Translations under genes and position numbers: made by a program
Source of the DNA: Chitinophaga eiseniae
GTDB lineage: Bacteria > Bacteroidota > Bacteroidia > Chitinophagales > Chitinophagaceae
Length of the DNA: 64,000 nt
Reading direction: 5' to 3'
Assembly: GCF_012641265.1 (NCBI RefSeq)
Contig: NZ_JABAHZ010000002.1
Location: 62,001-126,000 of the forward strand
The notes under the pieces: model-generated
Database searches by the model: none
What the model saw: the letters and a program-made list of their open reading frames with translations, nothing else
What the model was told of the DNA's origin: nothing
In this document: positions 18,500 through 27,668 of the stretch, piece after piece
How the letters are laid out: each line of letters opens with the position of its first letter
Position numbering within the stretch: position 1 is the stretch's first letter

Positions 18500-19897
18500 T
18501 CAGGCGCCACCTAATTTGCATTTCTGCAGCACTTCCCATGATTTTCCGTTGTGACGGAGGAAGTAGAGGTTATTTACCTTAAAGGTAGCCTCGTATTCCT
18601 TGTTTTCATATTCGGGCCATGCTTTATTAAACTGGTCATCTTCCAGGTCTTTAAAGGCCACGGTAACGTGTGGTGTAAATCCTGTACGTGCCAGCATGGT
18701 ACTGAAGCCAAATTCCTTACGCAGGAAGTTGATCAGTTGACGGTGCATAGCCGACATGGTTTCACTCTTTTCCACGTTGATGAAGAGTACACGGTTTTGT
18801 TTGTTCGGGAAAGTACCGAAGCCTTTCAGGGACACTTCAAAAGGAGCCTGTGTTTTGGCAAACTCTGTCAGTTCGTCGCAGAAAGCTTTTTCCAGTGCCG
18901 GATCAGCCGTGAAAGGTACCTGCAGGGTAATATGCGGCAACACTTTCAGTGCGTACATAGGACCGTATTGTTCTGCAAATTCCTGTTTGATCTTTATAAT
19001 TTCTTTACCTACTTCTGCAGTTGGCAGGAGGGCGATAAAGTAAATTTTATTATCTGGTTTAGGTTCAAAGCGTTGAGGTCTTCCACCCTGTCTTGGGCTT
19101 CCGCCGCCGCGATTGAAGCCACCACCACCGCCACCGCGATTGTAGCCACCGCCACCGCCGCCACGGTTGTAACCACCGCCACCGCCGCCGCGATCGTAGC
19201 CACCGCCACCGCCGCCACGGTTGTAACCACCGCCGCCACCGCCGCGATCGTAGCCACCGCCACCACCGCCACGGTTGTAGCCACCGCCACCACCGCCGCG
19301 ATCGTAACCGCCACCACCGCCACCGCGATTATAGCCGCCACCACCACCTTCACGGTTGTAGCCACCACCACCGCCTTCACGATTGTAGCCGCCACCACCT
19401 TCACGGTTGTAGCCACCGCCACCGCGATCGTAACCGCCACCACCGCCTTCACGATTGTAGCCGCCACCACCTTCACGGTTGTAACCACCGCCACCGCGAT
19501 CGTAACCGCCACCACCGCCTTCACGGTTGTAGCCGCCACCACCTTCACGGTTGTAACCACCGCCGCCGCGATCATATCCGCCGCCGCCACGGTTGTAGCC
19601 ACCACCACGATCGTAACCACCACCGCCGCCGCGGTCATACCCGCCGCCTTCACGGTTGTAGCCACCATCACGGTTATAGCCGCCATCACGATTGTAATCT
19701 GTACGCGGACGATATCCGCCTTCACGATTGTAACCAGAGCGCCCTTCAGAGCCGCCACTGTTGTAGTCGGGTTTGCCGCCTTCCCGCTCGTTGTTTAAGT
19801 TGGGTTTGTCATCGCCTTTCTCCTTATTGGGATCATTCTCTTTGTTGGTATCAGGAGAATAAGGCCTGCGGGGGCGTTCGTTTCTCTCAAAATTCAT
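18500..19897 (-). CDS. 2H phosphoesterase (2'-5' RNA ligase/LigT-like) with a long N-terminal RGG/YGG repeat domain
   Basis: This 465-residue protein has three parts. Residues 1 to about 55 are charged and polar. Residues about 56-275 are a low-complexity array of Tyr-(Asn/Asp)-Arg-(Glu/Gly) followed by four to six glycines, about 25 units, one with Phe for Tyr. Residues 283-465 are a 2H phosphoesterase domain with both His-x-Thr motifs: PHITLQ (His322) and TPHVTVA (His410). 2H enzymes act on 2',3'-cyclic phosphates or 2'-5' linkages in RNA or nucleotides; the usual length is about 180-200 residues. The repeat domain resembles RGG boxes of RNA-binding proteins and is predicted to be disordered and arginine/tyrosine-rich, a type that can condense with RNA. 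No signal peptide is seen. It starts 9 bases after the kynU stop and is very probably co-transcribed. A database search is needed to tell how widespread this fusion is. Confidence 0.85.
   Translation of the reverse strand: MNFERNERPRRPYSPDTNKENDPNKEKGDDKPNLNNEREGGKPDYNSGGSEGRSGYNREGGYRPRTDYNRDGGYNRDGGYNREGGGYDRGGGGGYDRGGGYNRGGGGYDRGGGGYNREGGGGYNREGGGGGYDRGGGGYNREGGGGYNREGGGGGYDRGGGGYNREGGGGYNREGGGGGYNREGGGGGYNRGGGGGGYDRGGGGGGYNRGGGGGGYDRGGGGGGYNRGGGGGGYDRGGGGGGYNRGGGGGGYNRGGGGGGFNRGGGSPRQGGRPQRFEPKPDNKIYFIALLPTAEVGKEIIKIKQEFAEQYGPMYALKVLPHITLQVPFTADPALEKAFCDELTEFAKTQAPFEVSLKGFGTFPNKQNRVLFINVEKSETMSAMHRQLINFLRKEFGFSTMLARTGFTPHVTVAFKDLEDDQFNKAWPEYENKEYEATFKVNNLYFLRHNGKSWEVLQKCKLGGA
19072..19732 (-). 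repeat. In-frame tandem repeat array encoding the RGG/YGG domain
   Basis: Units of 24 and 27 bases encode YNREGGGG, YDRGGGG, YNRGGGGGG and close variants. They are arranged in higher-order blocks: a YDR-YNRE-YNRE block recurs, and a YNRGGGGGG-YDRGGGGGG block of 54 bases recurs three times. The near identity of blocks suggests recent duplication, so unit number may differ between strains and assembly errors are possible. Confidence 0.9.
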
Positions 19898-19906
19898 CTT
19901 ACTTAA

Positions 19907-21175
19907 TTAAGCGTTTGAAGCAATATTTGCTATGATTTCATAAAAATGAAATACGTCCTGATAGGAATTATACAGGGGTGCCGGTGATACCCTGATAACT
20001 CCAGGCTCTCTCCAGTCAACGATTATACCGGCATCGGTCATCCGTTGATGTATTTCTTTACCGCTGTTCATAAACAGCAAAGATAGTTGAGCGCCGCGTT
20101 CATTACAATTTTCCGGTGTTATAATCTGGAAGTTTATGCCTTTTAACTGTTGCAGCAGGAACGCAAGATAACCAGTCATTCCAATGCTTTTGCTAAGTAA
20201 AGCGCCGATACCGGCCGCTTCAAATAATTCCAGGGATGCTTTCAGGCTTACCATATTAAACACCTGAGCGGTGCTTTGTTGCCATCCTTCAGCTTCTTTT
20301 TTAGGCACAAACCCCTTTTCCATTTTAAAACGTGCACTCTCTTCATTGCCCCACCAGCCTCCTAATCTAAGAAAATCACGGTTGCTGGCATGTTTCTCAT
20401 GCACAAATGCGCCTCCTACCGCGCCAGGACCGCCATTCAGGTACTTATAAGAGCACCAAACGGCAAAATCTACGTCCCAATTGTGCAATTCTACCGGTAT
20501 ATTTCCAGCTACATGTGCCAGGTCGAAACCTGCGTAAGCACCTGCCTCGTGAGCAGCAGCTGTTATAGCGGGGATATCAAAAAACTGTCCGGTATAGTAA
20601 TTTATACCTCCAAATAAAACCAGCGCTAAGCTATCACTTTCCCGGTTAATAATCTCCAAAATATCTTCTAATCTTATCAAACTTTCTCCTGGTCGGGGAG
20701 AAACTTCTATCACTGCACTTTCCGGGTCAAATCCAAAGAACTTTACCTGCGTTTCAACTGCGTATTGGTCACTCGGAAATGCTCCTGCTTCCATTAACAC
20801 TTTAAACCGCTGTTTGTTTGGCCGGTAAAAACTTAACATCATTAAATGCAGGTTCACCGTCAGCGTATTCATTACCGTCAACTCCTGCTGGCTGGCTCCT
20901 AATAAGCCCATCAACGGTTTACTGCAGTATTGCTGATAATATAACCAGGGATTTTTAGCCTTCCAATAACCCTCCACCGCACATTGCTGCCAATCCGCCA
21001 GTTCCTGTTCTATAGCCACCTTCACGTTCTTAGGTTGTAATCCGAGCGAGTTACCACATAAATAAATCGCATCCTTCCCGTTACGCTGTGGAAAATAAAA
21101 TTGATCTCTGAATTTATGTAGAGGATCCTGTTGGTCCCTTTCTCTGGCAAAAGCCAACGTCGCTACGTACTCCAT
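19907..21175 (-). CDS. kynU: Kynureninase
   Basis: The 422-residue length is typical. The opening IYLCGNSLGLQPKNV, the phosphate-binding TVMNTLTVNLHLMM segment, GFDLAHVAGNIPVELHNWDVDFAVWCSYKY and YLNGGPGAVGG give a clear kynureninase signature. The pyridoxal-phosphate Lys is in WCSYKY. It cleaves kynurenine to anthranilate, or 3-hydroxykynurenine to 3-hydroxyanthranilate, with release of alanine, in the cytoplasm. No other kynurenine-pathway gene is in the window. The following gene is the RGG-repeat phosphoesterase. Confidence 0.96.
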   Translation of the reverse strand: MEYVATLAFARERDQQDPLHKFRDQFYFPQRNGKDAIYLCGNSLGLQPKNVKVAIEQELADWQQCAVEGYWKAKNPWLYYQQYCSKPLMGLLGASQQELTVMNTLTVNLHLMMLSFYRPNKQRFKVLMEAGAFPSDQYAVETQVKFFGFDPESAVIEVSPRPGESLIRLEDILEIINRESDSLALVLFGGINYYTGQFFDIPAITAAAHEAGAYAGFDLAHVAGNIPVELHNWDVDFAVWCSYKYLNGGPGAVGGAFVHEKHASNRDFLRLGGWWGNEESARFKMEKGFVPKKEAEGWQQSTAQVFNMVSLKASLELFEAAGIGALLSKSIGMTGYLAFLLQQLKGINFQIITPENCNERGAQLSLLFMNSGKEIHQRMTDAGIIVDWREPGVIRVSPAPLYNSYQDVFHFYEIIANIASNA

Positions 21176-21490
21176 GGTCTTCCAATCTTACGCCTTAGTT
21201 TTCTCTCTTAATGGCGGTACTTTGGTTTTGTCAAGTTATCCCCTATACTATTATTGTAATATATCTATCTCTCATTACAGGCTAAATGGCCTAACCAACT
21301 ATTTAAAACAGACTGTCTCTTAATATTTTATTGCTTAATTATCATATGGCATATAAGGCTAAGGCTGTATATGGCTAGTAACGTGTCAATTGTCTGTGGG
21401 TCAAAAGTAATAAAGGCTATTCAAATGCCACTCATTCCAAATGTTAAAATTTGTTAATGAGAAGAAAAATCTATTTCCAGCCCGAATATA
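21176..21490. other. AT-rich intergenic region upstream of kynU
   Basis: About 315 bases without a credible gene on either strand. It should hold the kynU promoter on its left side; no full TTTG-N19-TANNTTTG match was found. No repeats or RNA structure stand out apart from the terminator at its right end. Confidence 0.6.
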
Positions 21491-21523
21491 CAAAAAAAAT
21501 CCGTCCCGAAGAATCGGGACGGA
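21491..21523 (-). terminator. Terminator of the RND efflux operon
   Basis: TCCGTCCCGA (21500-21509) pairs perfectly with TCGGGACGGA (21514-21523). Read leftward it is followed by eight T residues. It lies 41 bases after the RND permease stop. Confidence 0.92.
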
Positions 21524-21564
21524 GACTGTTAACCTACAACTGTTACACTGTATTGAAAAAAAAC

Positions 21565-24500
21565 TTAATTCACAGAGATGCCATCTACCTTTTTCTTACC
21601 CCGTATTTCCTCTACGGTAGCTTCAGGCTCAGGGAAGAAACGATAGGGCTTGGGCGACAGATACTTAGGATCATGCATCTTCCTCACTTCATCGCGCTTC
21701 ATAAATATCTTCATCACCAGCACCAGGAAAGGCACATATTTAAGCCACCGGGGCAGGTTATACCGATCCAGCACATCGATAGACCGTTTGTTCATCGCAT
21801 ACATCACCGGTACCAGGATCAGGGTCAGGAACGTGGCAAACACGAGCCCGAATACCATGGTCCAGGCTAAAGGTCCCCAGAATGCCACGTTATCTCCCCC
21901 AAAGAAAATATGCGGATTAAACTCGCTGAACAGGGAAGCAAAGTCAATATTAAAGCCCACGGCCAAAGGAATCAGTCCCAATATAGCCGCTATAGCGGTC
22001 AATATTACCGGCGTCATACGGGTTTTACCCGCTTCCACTACCGCATCATATACCGGCATATTCTGCTGGATCAGCAAATCGGTAAACTCTACCAACACGA
22101 TACCATTACGTACCACAATGCCTGCCAGGGCCATAATACCTACCCCGGTCATTACAATGGAAATGCTCATCTTAAAGATGGAGAACCCAAGGAATACCCC
22201 TATGATACTGAATAATATTTCCATAAAAATGACCATCGGACGGCCAATCGAGTTAAACTGGGTTACCATGATCATTAAAATCAATCCAAAAGCCCCCAGC
22301 ATCGCCATCATCAGGAAGTTCATGGTTTCCTGCTGGTCTTCCTGCTCCCCGGTCATCTTAATCAATACGGAAGCCGGGTGACTGAAATCATGCAGCGATG
22401 TTTCGATATGCTGCACTACTTCATTGGCATTAAAGCCGGTCAACACGTTGGAATACAACGTAATCACCCTTTTCTGGTCAATACGTTTGATACCCGCATA
22501 GGTATTGGAATAGTGGATATCCGCTACTGCCGACAAAGGTACCTGGCGAACCACGCCTCCCATATTCATATCCCGGTATACCAGGTTCAGGTTCATCAGG
22601 TTATTAATATTATTACGCTGATCTTCCCTCAATCGTACCATGATCTTGTATTCGTCTTTCGCATCACGGATCTTGGAGGCTTCAAACCCGAACAAGGCCG
22701 TACGCAAAGCCCCTCCGATCTGGCGGGTAGAGATTCCCTGGGCATTGGCCCGTTCCCGGTCGATGTTCACCACGATTTCCGGTTTATTGGCTTCGAAATC
22801 GCTTTTCAGCTCTTCCACCCCACCAATCTGCAGGGAATCGAGGTAACGTTTAAGCCGGAACGACGTGCTGGTGAGCTCATCGAAGTTATCGCCACTGATT
22901 TCAATATTGATCGGCTTACCGGTTGGCGGTCCGCCCTGCTCCTGCTCTACCGTGATATTCGTTCCAGGTATACCCTTTACCGCTTCACGGATCTTGTCCA
23001 GGTATTGTACGGTGGATTGCCCGTTCCTGGCACTAAATTCCACGAAGGCAACGGTTACCTTACCTTTCTGCGGCTGTACGCTCAGGTCCATCTGGGAAGG
23101 ATCTCCGGCGCCTTTAGCCACATTGGAAATAATAGATTCAACGATCGGGTTCTTAGCACCTACCACTTTGGTAATGCGGCTTTCCACGATACTGGTAATG
23201 GAATCTGTATATTTCTGGTCGGTACCATTTGGTAATTCTATATAGGTATAAATGAAGTTAGGATCGGCCTGCGGGAAGAATACCACTTTCGGATTTCGTA
23301 TAGCTGTTAGCATAATACTGAAAATCAGCAATCCGAAAGTAGCTATCACAATCCATACCGGGCGCCATCCCAATAAACACCATTTCAAAATACGTTTGTA
23401 GCGTTCCTGTACTCTGGGCCAGAAGTTGTGCTGGAAGCGGCGGGCCACGCCACCCAACCAGAAACGTTCCAGTACAATCAGCAGGTATACGAATATGACA
23501 AAGTTGCCTGTGCCCACGCTGCCATTGGCATATCCCATCAGGGCTATAAAGGCGAATACGCCGGAAAGAATAGCAAACTTCTTATCGAACCTGGGTTTAG
23601 GGTGATTTTCGCCTTCATGCCTATCCATGAAATCTACCGCAAATACCGGGTTAATGATATAAGCCACGATCAGGGAGGCTCCCAGCGTAGTGATGAGGGT
23701 TACCGGCAGGTAGAACATGAACTTACCGATTACCCCGGGCCAGAAAAGCAGGGGGAAGAACGGCGCCAGTACCGTGAGGGTACCCGAGAATACCGGCAGG
23801 AACACCTCTCCCGCCGCTATCTTGGCGGCTTTCACAATACCCAGATCCCTTCGTTCATTATAAATACGGTGTACGTTTTCTATCACCACAATCGCATCAT
23901 CCACCACGATACCCAATGCCAGCAGGAACGAGAACAGAACCATCATGTTGAGCGTAAACCCATACATCGGCATCAGCAGGAATGCGATGAACATGGAGAT
24001 AGGCACCGACAGGGCAACGAAGATCGCATTCACTGCCCCCATGAAGAACATGAGGATCACTGTTACCAGCAGGAATCCGATAATGATGGTATTAATCAGG
24101 TCGTGCAGGGTTACGCGGGTAGATTTCGACTGATCGGCCGTGACGGTCACTTCCAGGTTTTTAGGAAAGTAATTTTCCTTCATATCCTTGGTGATGGCCT
24201 GGATCTTATCAGATGCGTCGATCAGGTTTTTTCCGCTCTGTTTAATAACGTTGAGGGTAATTACGTTCTTTCCCCGGAGGCGGGCATAGCTTTCCTGTTC
24301 CAGGAAGCCGTCTACCACCGTAGCTACATCTTTCAGGTAAACGGTGGCGCCGGATTGTCCGCGTACAATGATATTCCCAATCTTGCCCGGGTCTTTATAT
24401 TCACCTTTTACACTGAGCGTACGTTTCTGACCATCCATGGCCACGAGGCCACCGGAGATGGTAATGTTTTCGCCCTGTATAGCGCCAATAATATCGTCAA

Positions 24501-25119
24501 AGCTGATCTGGGCCGCATCCATCTTGTATTTATCCACATTGATCTGGATTTCGCGTTCCAGCTCACCTACCAGGTCCACACGGGTAATTTCATTGAGCGC
24601 TTCGATGCGGTCCTTCATATCATCTGCATACTTCTTCAGGGTTTGCAGATCGAAATCACCCGACAGGTTCACGTTCATGATGGGAATCTGCGATACGTCA
24701 ATCTTCACGATCTGCGGTTCCTGGGTCAGGTTCTGTGGCAGATCTTTTTTAGCATCATCTACTTTTTCGCGTACCTGCTGACGGGCCGCTTCTATATCTT
24801 CATTGGCGTTGAACTCGATGGTGATAGCAGAGAAGTCCTGCATAGAAGTACTTTTGATCTTCTTTACACCGGAGATGCCGTTGAGTTGTTTTTCGATAGG
24901 TTTGGTTACCGTCGTTTCCATATCTTCCGGAGAAGTACCGGCGTTGATGGTGTTGATATAGAACTGCGGGAACACTACCTCAGGAAACTGTTCCTTTGGC
25001 AGGCTATTATAGGTAAGAATACCGGCAAGTGCAATGATAATGGTGGCAACGTATACGCTTACCTTGTTATCAATGGCCCAGCTGGTAGGCTTAAATTCTT
25101 TATGGAGATTATCTTGCAT
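21565..25119 (-). CDS. RND efflux transporter permease subunit (AcrB/HAE-like)
   Basis: The 1184-residue permease has the two-fold RND layout. The first helix is followed by the porter segment FPEVVFPQFYINTINAGTSPEDMETTVTKPIEKQL. The proton-relay aspartates are in LGIVVDDAIVVIENV of helix 4. The second half contains the large periplasmic loop, then a GIMALAGIVVRNGIVLVEF helix. It is longer than E. coli AcrB by about 130 residues, partly from an extra loop in the middle and a long cytoplasmic tail. With the adaptor and TolC-like protein it forms a tripartite pump across both membranes; the substrate cannot be read from sequence. It is the last gene of a tetR-tolC-adaptor-permease operon. Confidence 0.95.
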   Translation of the reverse strand: MQDNLHKEFKPTSWAIDNKVSVYVATIIIALAGILTYNSLPKEQFPEVVFPQFYINTINAGTSPEDMETTVTKPIEKQLNGISGVKKIKSTSMQDFSAITIEFNANEDIEAARQQVREKVDDAKKDLPQNLTQEPQIVKIDVSQIPIMNVNLSGDFDLQTLKKYADDMKDRIEALNEITRVDLVGELEREIQINVDKYKMDAAQISFDDIIGAIQGENITISGGLVAMDGQKRTLSVKGEYKDPGKIGNIIVRGQSGATVYLKDVATVVDGFLEQESYARLRGKNVITLNVIKQSGKNLIDASDKIQAITKDMKENYFPKNLEVTVTADQSKSTRVTLHDLINTIIIGFLLVTVILMFFMGAVNAIFVALSVPISMFIAFLLMPMYGFTLNMMVLFSFLLALGIVVDDAIVVIENVHRIYNERRDLGIVKAAKIAAGEVFLPVFSGTLTVLAPFFPLLFWPGVIGKFMFYLPVTLITTLGASLIVAYIINPVFAVDFMDRHEGENHPKPRFDKKFAILSGVFAFIALMGYANGSVGTGNFVIFVYLLIVLERFWLGGVARRFQHNFWPRVQERYKRILKWCLLGWRPVWIVIATFGLLIFSIMLTAIRNPKVVFFPQADPNFIYTYIELPNGTDQKYTDSITSIVESRITKVVGAKNPIVESIISNVAKGAGDPSQMDLSVQPQKGKVTVAFVEFSARNGQSTVQYLDKIREAVKGIPGTNITVEQEQGGPPTGKPINIEISGDNFDELTSTSFRLKRYLDSLQIGGVEELKSDFEANKPEIVVNIDRERANAQGISTRQIGGALRTALFGFEASKIRDAKDEYKIMVRLREDQRNNINNLMNLNLVYRDMNMGGVVRQVPLSAVADIHYSNTYAGIKRIDQKRVITLYSNVLTGFNANEVVQHIETSLHDFSHPASVLIKMTGEQEDQQETMNFLMMAMLGAFGLILMIMVTQFNSIGRPMVIFMEILFSIIGVFLGFSIFKMSISIVMTGVGIMALAGIVVRNGIVLVEFTDLLIQQNMPVYDAVVEAGKTRMTPVILTAIAAILGLIPLAVGFNIDFASLFSEFNPHIFFGGDNVAFWGPLAWTMVFGLVFATFLTLILVPVMYAMNKRSIDVLDRYNLPRWLKYVPFLVLVMKIFMKRDEVRKMHDPKYLSPKPYRFFPEPEATVEEIRGKKKVDGISVN

Positions 25120-25148
25120 ACACTTGGTTTTAGCCGTTATCGCCAGCT

Positions 25149-26270
25149 TTATAATTTAATCAGGTCGTTATCATTCAGCCCCTGAAAACCGGTAGTCACA
25201 ATTTTATCACCGTTGGTCAACCCGCTTCTCACTTCTGCTTTATCGTTGTACGTGCGGCCCATTTCGATGTTTTTGCGTTGGGCGATCATCTTACCGTTGG
25301 TGTTCTGCGCTACGATTACGTATGGCTTTCCGGCGGTGTACTGGATAACGCTTACCGGGATCACAACTGCATTTTTAGCGGTGTAGTCAACAATCCGGAT
25401 GTGCGCAATCATGTTAGGACGCAGTACATTATCGGGTTTCAGCGGTACTTCAATTTTGATGGTCCGGCTCAGCGGATCGATGGTCCGGGAGGCGAAGCCG
25501 ATATTGCTCCGTATTTCCCGGTCAATATCCGGGAAGGCGATAATAACGGCATCTCCTGTTTTCAAAAAGCCGGCATAGGCTTCCGCCACGTTGGCGGTTA
25601 CTTTCAGGTTGTTAGCATTTACCACGCGGAAGGCAGGTGTGCCCGGGGCAGCATTATCTCCTACTTTAGCGATCACCGCGTCTACAGTACCGCTGATAGG
25701 AGCAATGATGCGGGTTTGCGCCTGTTGGTCCTGGAGGGTGGCCATTTTCCTTTCCAGGCTTTCCTTTTGGTTTTTAGCGTTCAGGTATTGTACTTCAGAA
25801 CCTATTTTCTGTGCCCAGAGGTTCTTTTGTTTTTCGAAGAGAGTATTAGCCAGGTCCATCTGGGTGCGGAGTTCGGCCATATTGGCTCTAAGTACCTGGT
25901 CGTCTACCTGTGCCAGTGTTTGTCCCTGGGCTACCTGTTGTCCTTCTCTTACGAGGATGCTGGTAATTACACCAGGTACGCGGGCAGAAACGTTTACGTT
26001 TTCACGGGCATCTACACTACCCTGTACATCGATATAATGTTCGAATAAGGTATCTTTTACTTCTGATACCGTTACATCTTTCATTTTGAGTACGGTATCT
26101 TTCACGCCTGCTTCTTTTTCAAGTGCGGCAATCTTCTTGTCGATATCTTCATTATACTTCACTTTCTCCTGCTTCAACTGTTGCAGTTTTGCTGCTTTAT
26201 TCTCGCCACCACCACAGGAAGCCAGTACCAAAGCGAGGAAGGGAACCAGGAAAGAATATCTTGTTGTCAT
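25149..26270 (-). CDS. RND efflux periplasmic adaptor subunit (lipoprotein)
   Basis: The 373-residue protein has a lipoprotein signal with lipobox LASC near residue 19. A short helical stretch follows (LQQLKQEKVKYNEDIDKKIAALEKEAG). Then come the barrel-sandwich (lipoyl-like) half DARENVNVSARVPGVITSILVREGQQVAQGQTLAQVDD, an alpha-hairpin, and the second half with RIIAPISGTVDAVIAKVGDNA. This is the standard membrane-fusion-protein order. It bridges the RND permease (29 bases downstream) and the outer-membrane TolC-like channel (upstream gene). Confidence 0.94.
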   Translation of the reverse strand: MTTRYSFLVPFLALVLASCGGGENKAAKLQQLKQEKVKYNEDIDKKIAALEKEAGVKDTVLKMKDVTVSEVKDTLFEHYIDVQGSVDARENVNVSARVPGVITSILVREGQQVAQGQTLAQVDDQVLRANMAELRTQMDLANTLFEKQKNLWAQKIGSEVQYLNAKNQKESLERKMATLQDQQAQTRIIAPISGTVDAVIAKVGDNAAPGTPAFRVVNANNLKVTANVAEAYAGFLKTGDAVIIAFPDIDREIRSNIGFASRTIDPLSRTIKIEVPLKPDNVLRPNMIAHIRIVDYTAKNAVVIPVSVIQYTAGKPYVIVAQNTNGKMIAQRKNIEMGRTYNDKAEVRSGLTNGDKIVTTGFQGLNDNDLIKL

Positions 26271-26305
26271 ATGAGTTGTAGTGAATAGTGATTGTAATAA
26301 TTAAG

Positions 26306-27664
26306 CTATAGTTTGCCGTATGATTTCAGCAGATCTATTTTTGCGACGATGGCGTTGAACAACGCGGTGAAATAGTTATTCTGCGCGGTGAGCAGATCAT
26401 TTTCCGCAGTGGTCATCTCCAGGCTGGAACCTACGCCCTCCCTGTATTTCACCTGTGTGGTGTGGTACACGTCCTGTGCCAGTTGCATATTCTTTTCCTG
26501 TGCTTCCAGCGTCAATACGTTGTTGCGGAAAGTGGAGGAAGATTGTTCTCTTTCGAGATCGATTCCCAGCTTGGTATTTTCAATAGCTACTTCACTTTTC
26601 TTTACTGCCAGCCACGCCTGGTCTACCTGCCGTTTGCGCTGTAGCCCGGTGAAGATGGGAACAGACAGGTTCAGTCCTGTATTTACATACCCGTACCAAA
26701 CCTGGCTCTGGAAGTAGTCGAATTTATCGCTGCCCCGGAGCGCACCGGTAGCGCCAAACAATTGCAGGGATGGCAGTGCTTTCATCTTATATCTTTTCAG
26801 ATCATATTCATTCGCTTTCTTCTGGGTCTGGAGCAACTGGTATTCTATACGTTGGGAATAATCGAATTTGTCCATGTCCAGCACGTCGGCTACAATCTTT
26901 TCTGTAGAAAGTGTATCCGTTAACGTTATAGGCTGTTTCAACGGCATGCCCATCTGGTATTTCAGGGAGGCGGTACCAAGTTCAACCAGGTTGCGGAGTT
27001 TGGTTTGTTCCGTTTGCAGGTTGGTGTATTGTACTACCAGCCTGTCTACGTCCAGCTTTTCTGCCATCCCGTTTTTATAGATTTCTTTGGTTTCTCCGAG
27101 GATTTTTTCCAGGGAGGCAATATTTTCAGACAGAATAGCCAATGCTTTATTGGCGGAGAGTACATTATAATAGGCTTTGTATACGGTAGATTTTACATCT
27201 ATTTCCGCTTTGGCGACGTTCTGCGCCACCAGTATTTCCAGTGTTTTGCGGGCCTGCAGGGCTACGAGTACGCTGGGATCGAAGAGTGTTTGGGTTACCC
27301 GGAGCTCACCCAGCAGGTTGTTTTTAAGCTGGAATGATACGGCAGTAAAGGAATCGACAGGAGAACCAAAGTTCCGGGTATTGAACAATTGTTTCTGAAC
27401 GATTGGATTGTACTGATAGGAGCCGGTTCCTGCAACGGATGGCAGCGCCATGCCGGCCACCTCTTTGTTCTTGGCCAGCTGAATCAGTTCGTCCAGTTTA
27501 GCGGTTTTGACGGAGCTCTGGTTAGCCAGCGCATAGTCTACCGCTTGTTGGGCAGACAGGCTGATGGGCTCCGGGTTTACCTGCTGCTGGGCAATGGCGG
27601 CAGTACCCATAAACAGCAACCATCCGACAAAAGCCATACTGGTGAGCCTTTTGATTGATAGCAT
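26306..27664 (-). CDS. TolC-family outer-membrane efflux channel
   Basis: The protein has 452 residues from the ATG at 27664, which opens a good signal peptide (MLSIKRLTSMAFVGWLLF, cleavage after AIAQ) and lies 4 bases after the tetR stop. An upstream ATG at 27703 would overlap tetR and spoil the signal. Two OEP repeats with long coiled helices are visible (LSAQQAVDYALANQSSVKTAKLDE; QLAQDVYHTTQVKYREGVGSSLEM). It supplies the outer-membrane exit duct for the pump encoded downstream. Confidence 0.93.
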   Translation of the reverse strand: MLSIKRLTSMAFVGWLLFMGTAAIAQQQVNPEPISLSAQQAVDYALANQSSVKTAKLDELIQLAKNKEVAGMALPSVAGTGSYQYNPIVQKQLFNTRNFGSPVDSFTAVSFQLKNNLLGELRVTQTLFDPSVLVALQARKTLEILVAQNVAKAEIDVKSTVYKAYYNVLSANKALAILSENIASLEKILGETKEIYKNGMAEKLDVDRLVVQYTNLQTEQTKLRNLVELGTASLKYQMGMPLKQPITLTDTLSTEKIVADVLDMDKFDYSQRIEYQLLQTQKKANEYDLKRYKMKALPSLQLFGATGALRGSDKFDYFQSQVWYGYVNTGLNLSVPIFTGLQRKRQVDQAWLAVKKSEVAIENTKLGIDLEREQSSSTFRNNVLTLEAQEKNMQLAQDVYHTTQVKYREGVGSSLEMTTAENDLLTAQNNYFTALFNAIVAKIDLLKSYGKL

Positions 27665-27668
27665 AGTA

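Noticed and set aside
19072-19732. Regular repeats that might be taken for a CRISPR array
   Set aside because: The repeats are contiguous without unique spacers, are in frame and encode a continuous protein domain; no cas genes are near.
18551-19798. A 415-codon open frame on the + strand opposite the RGG-repeat gene
   Set aside because: It is an alanine/threonine/valine-rich shadow of the glycine repeat. The frame on the minus strand carries the 2H domain motifs and is the real one.
23428-25185. A 585-codon open frame on the + strand opposite the RND permease gene
   Set aside because: Composition is His/Tyr/Arg-rich without domains, and the antisense RND permease shows all family motifs. 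It is a codon-bias shadow.
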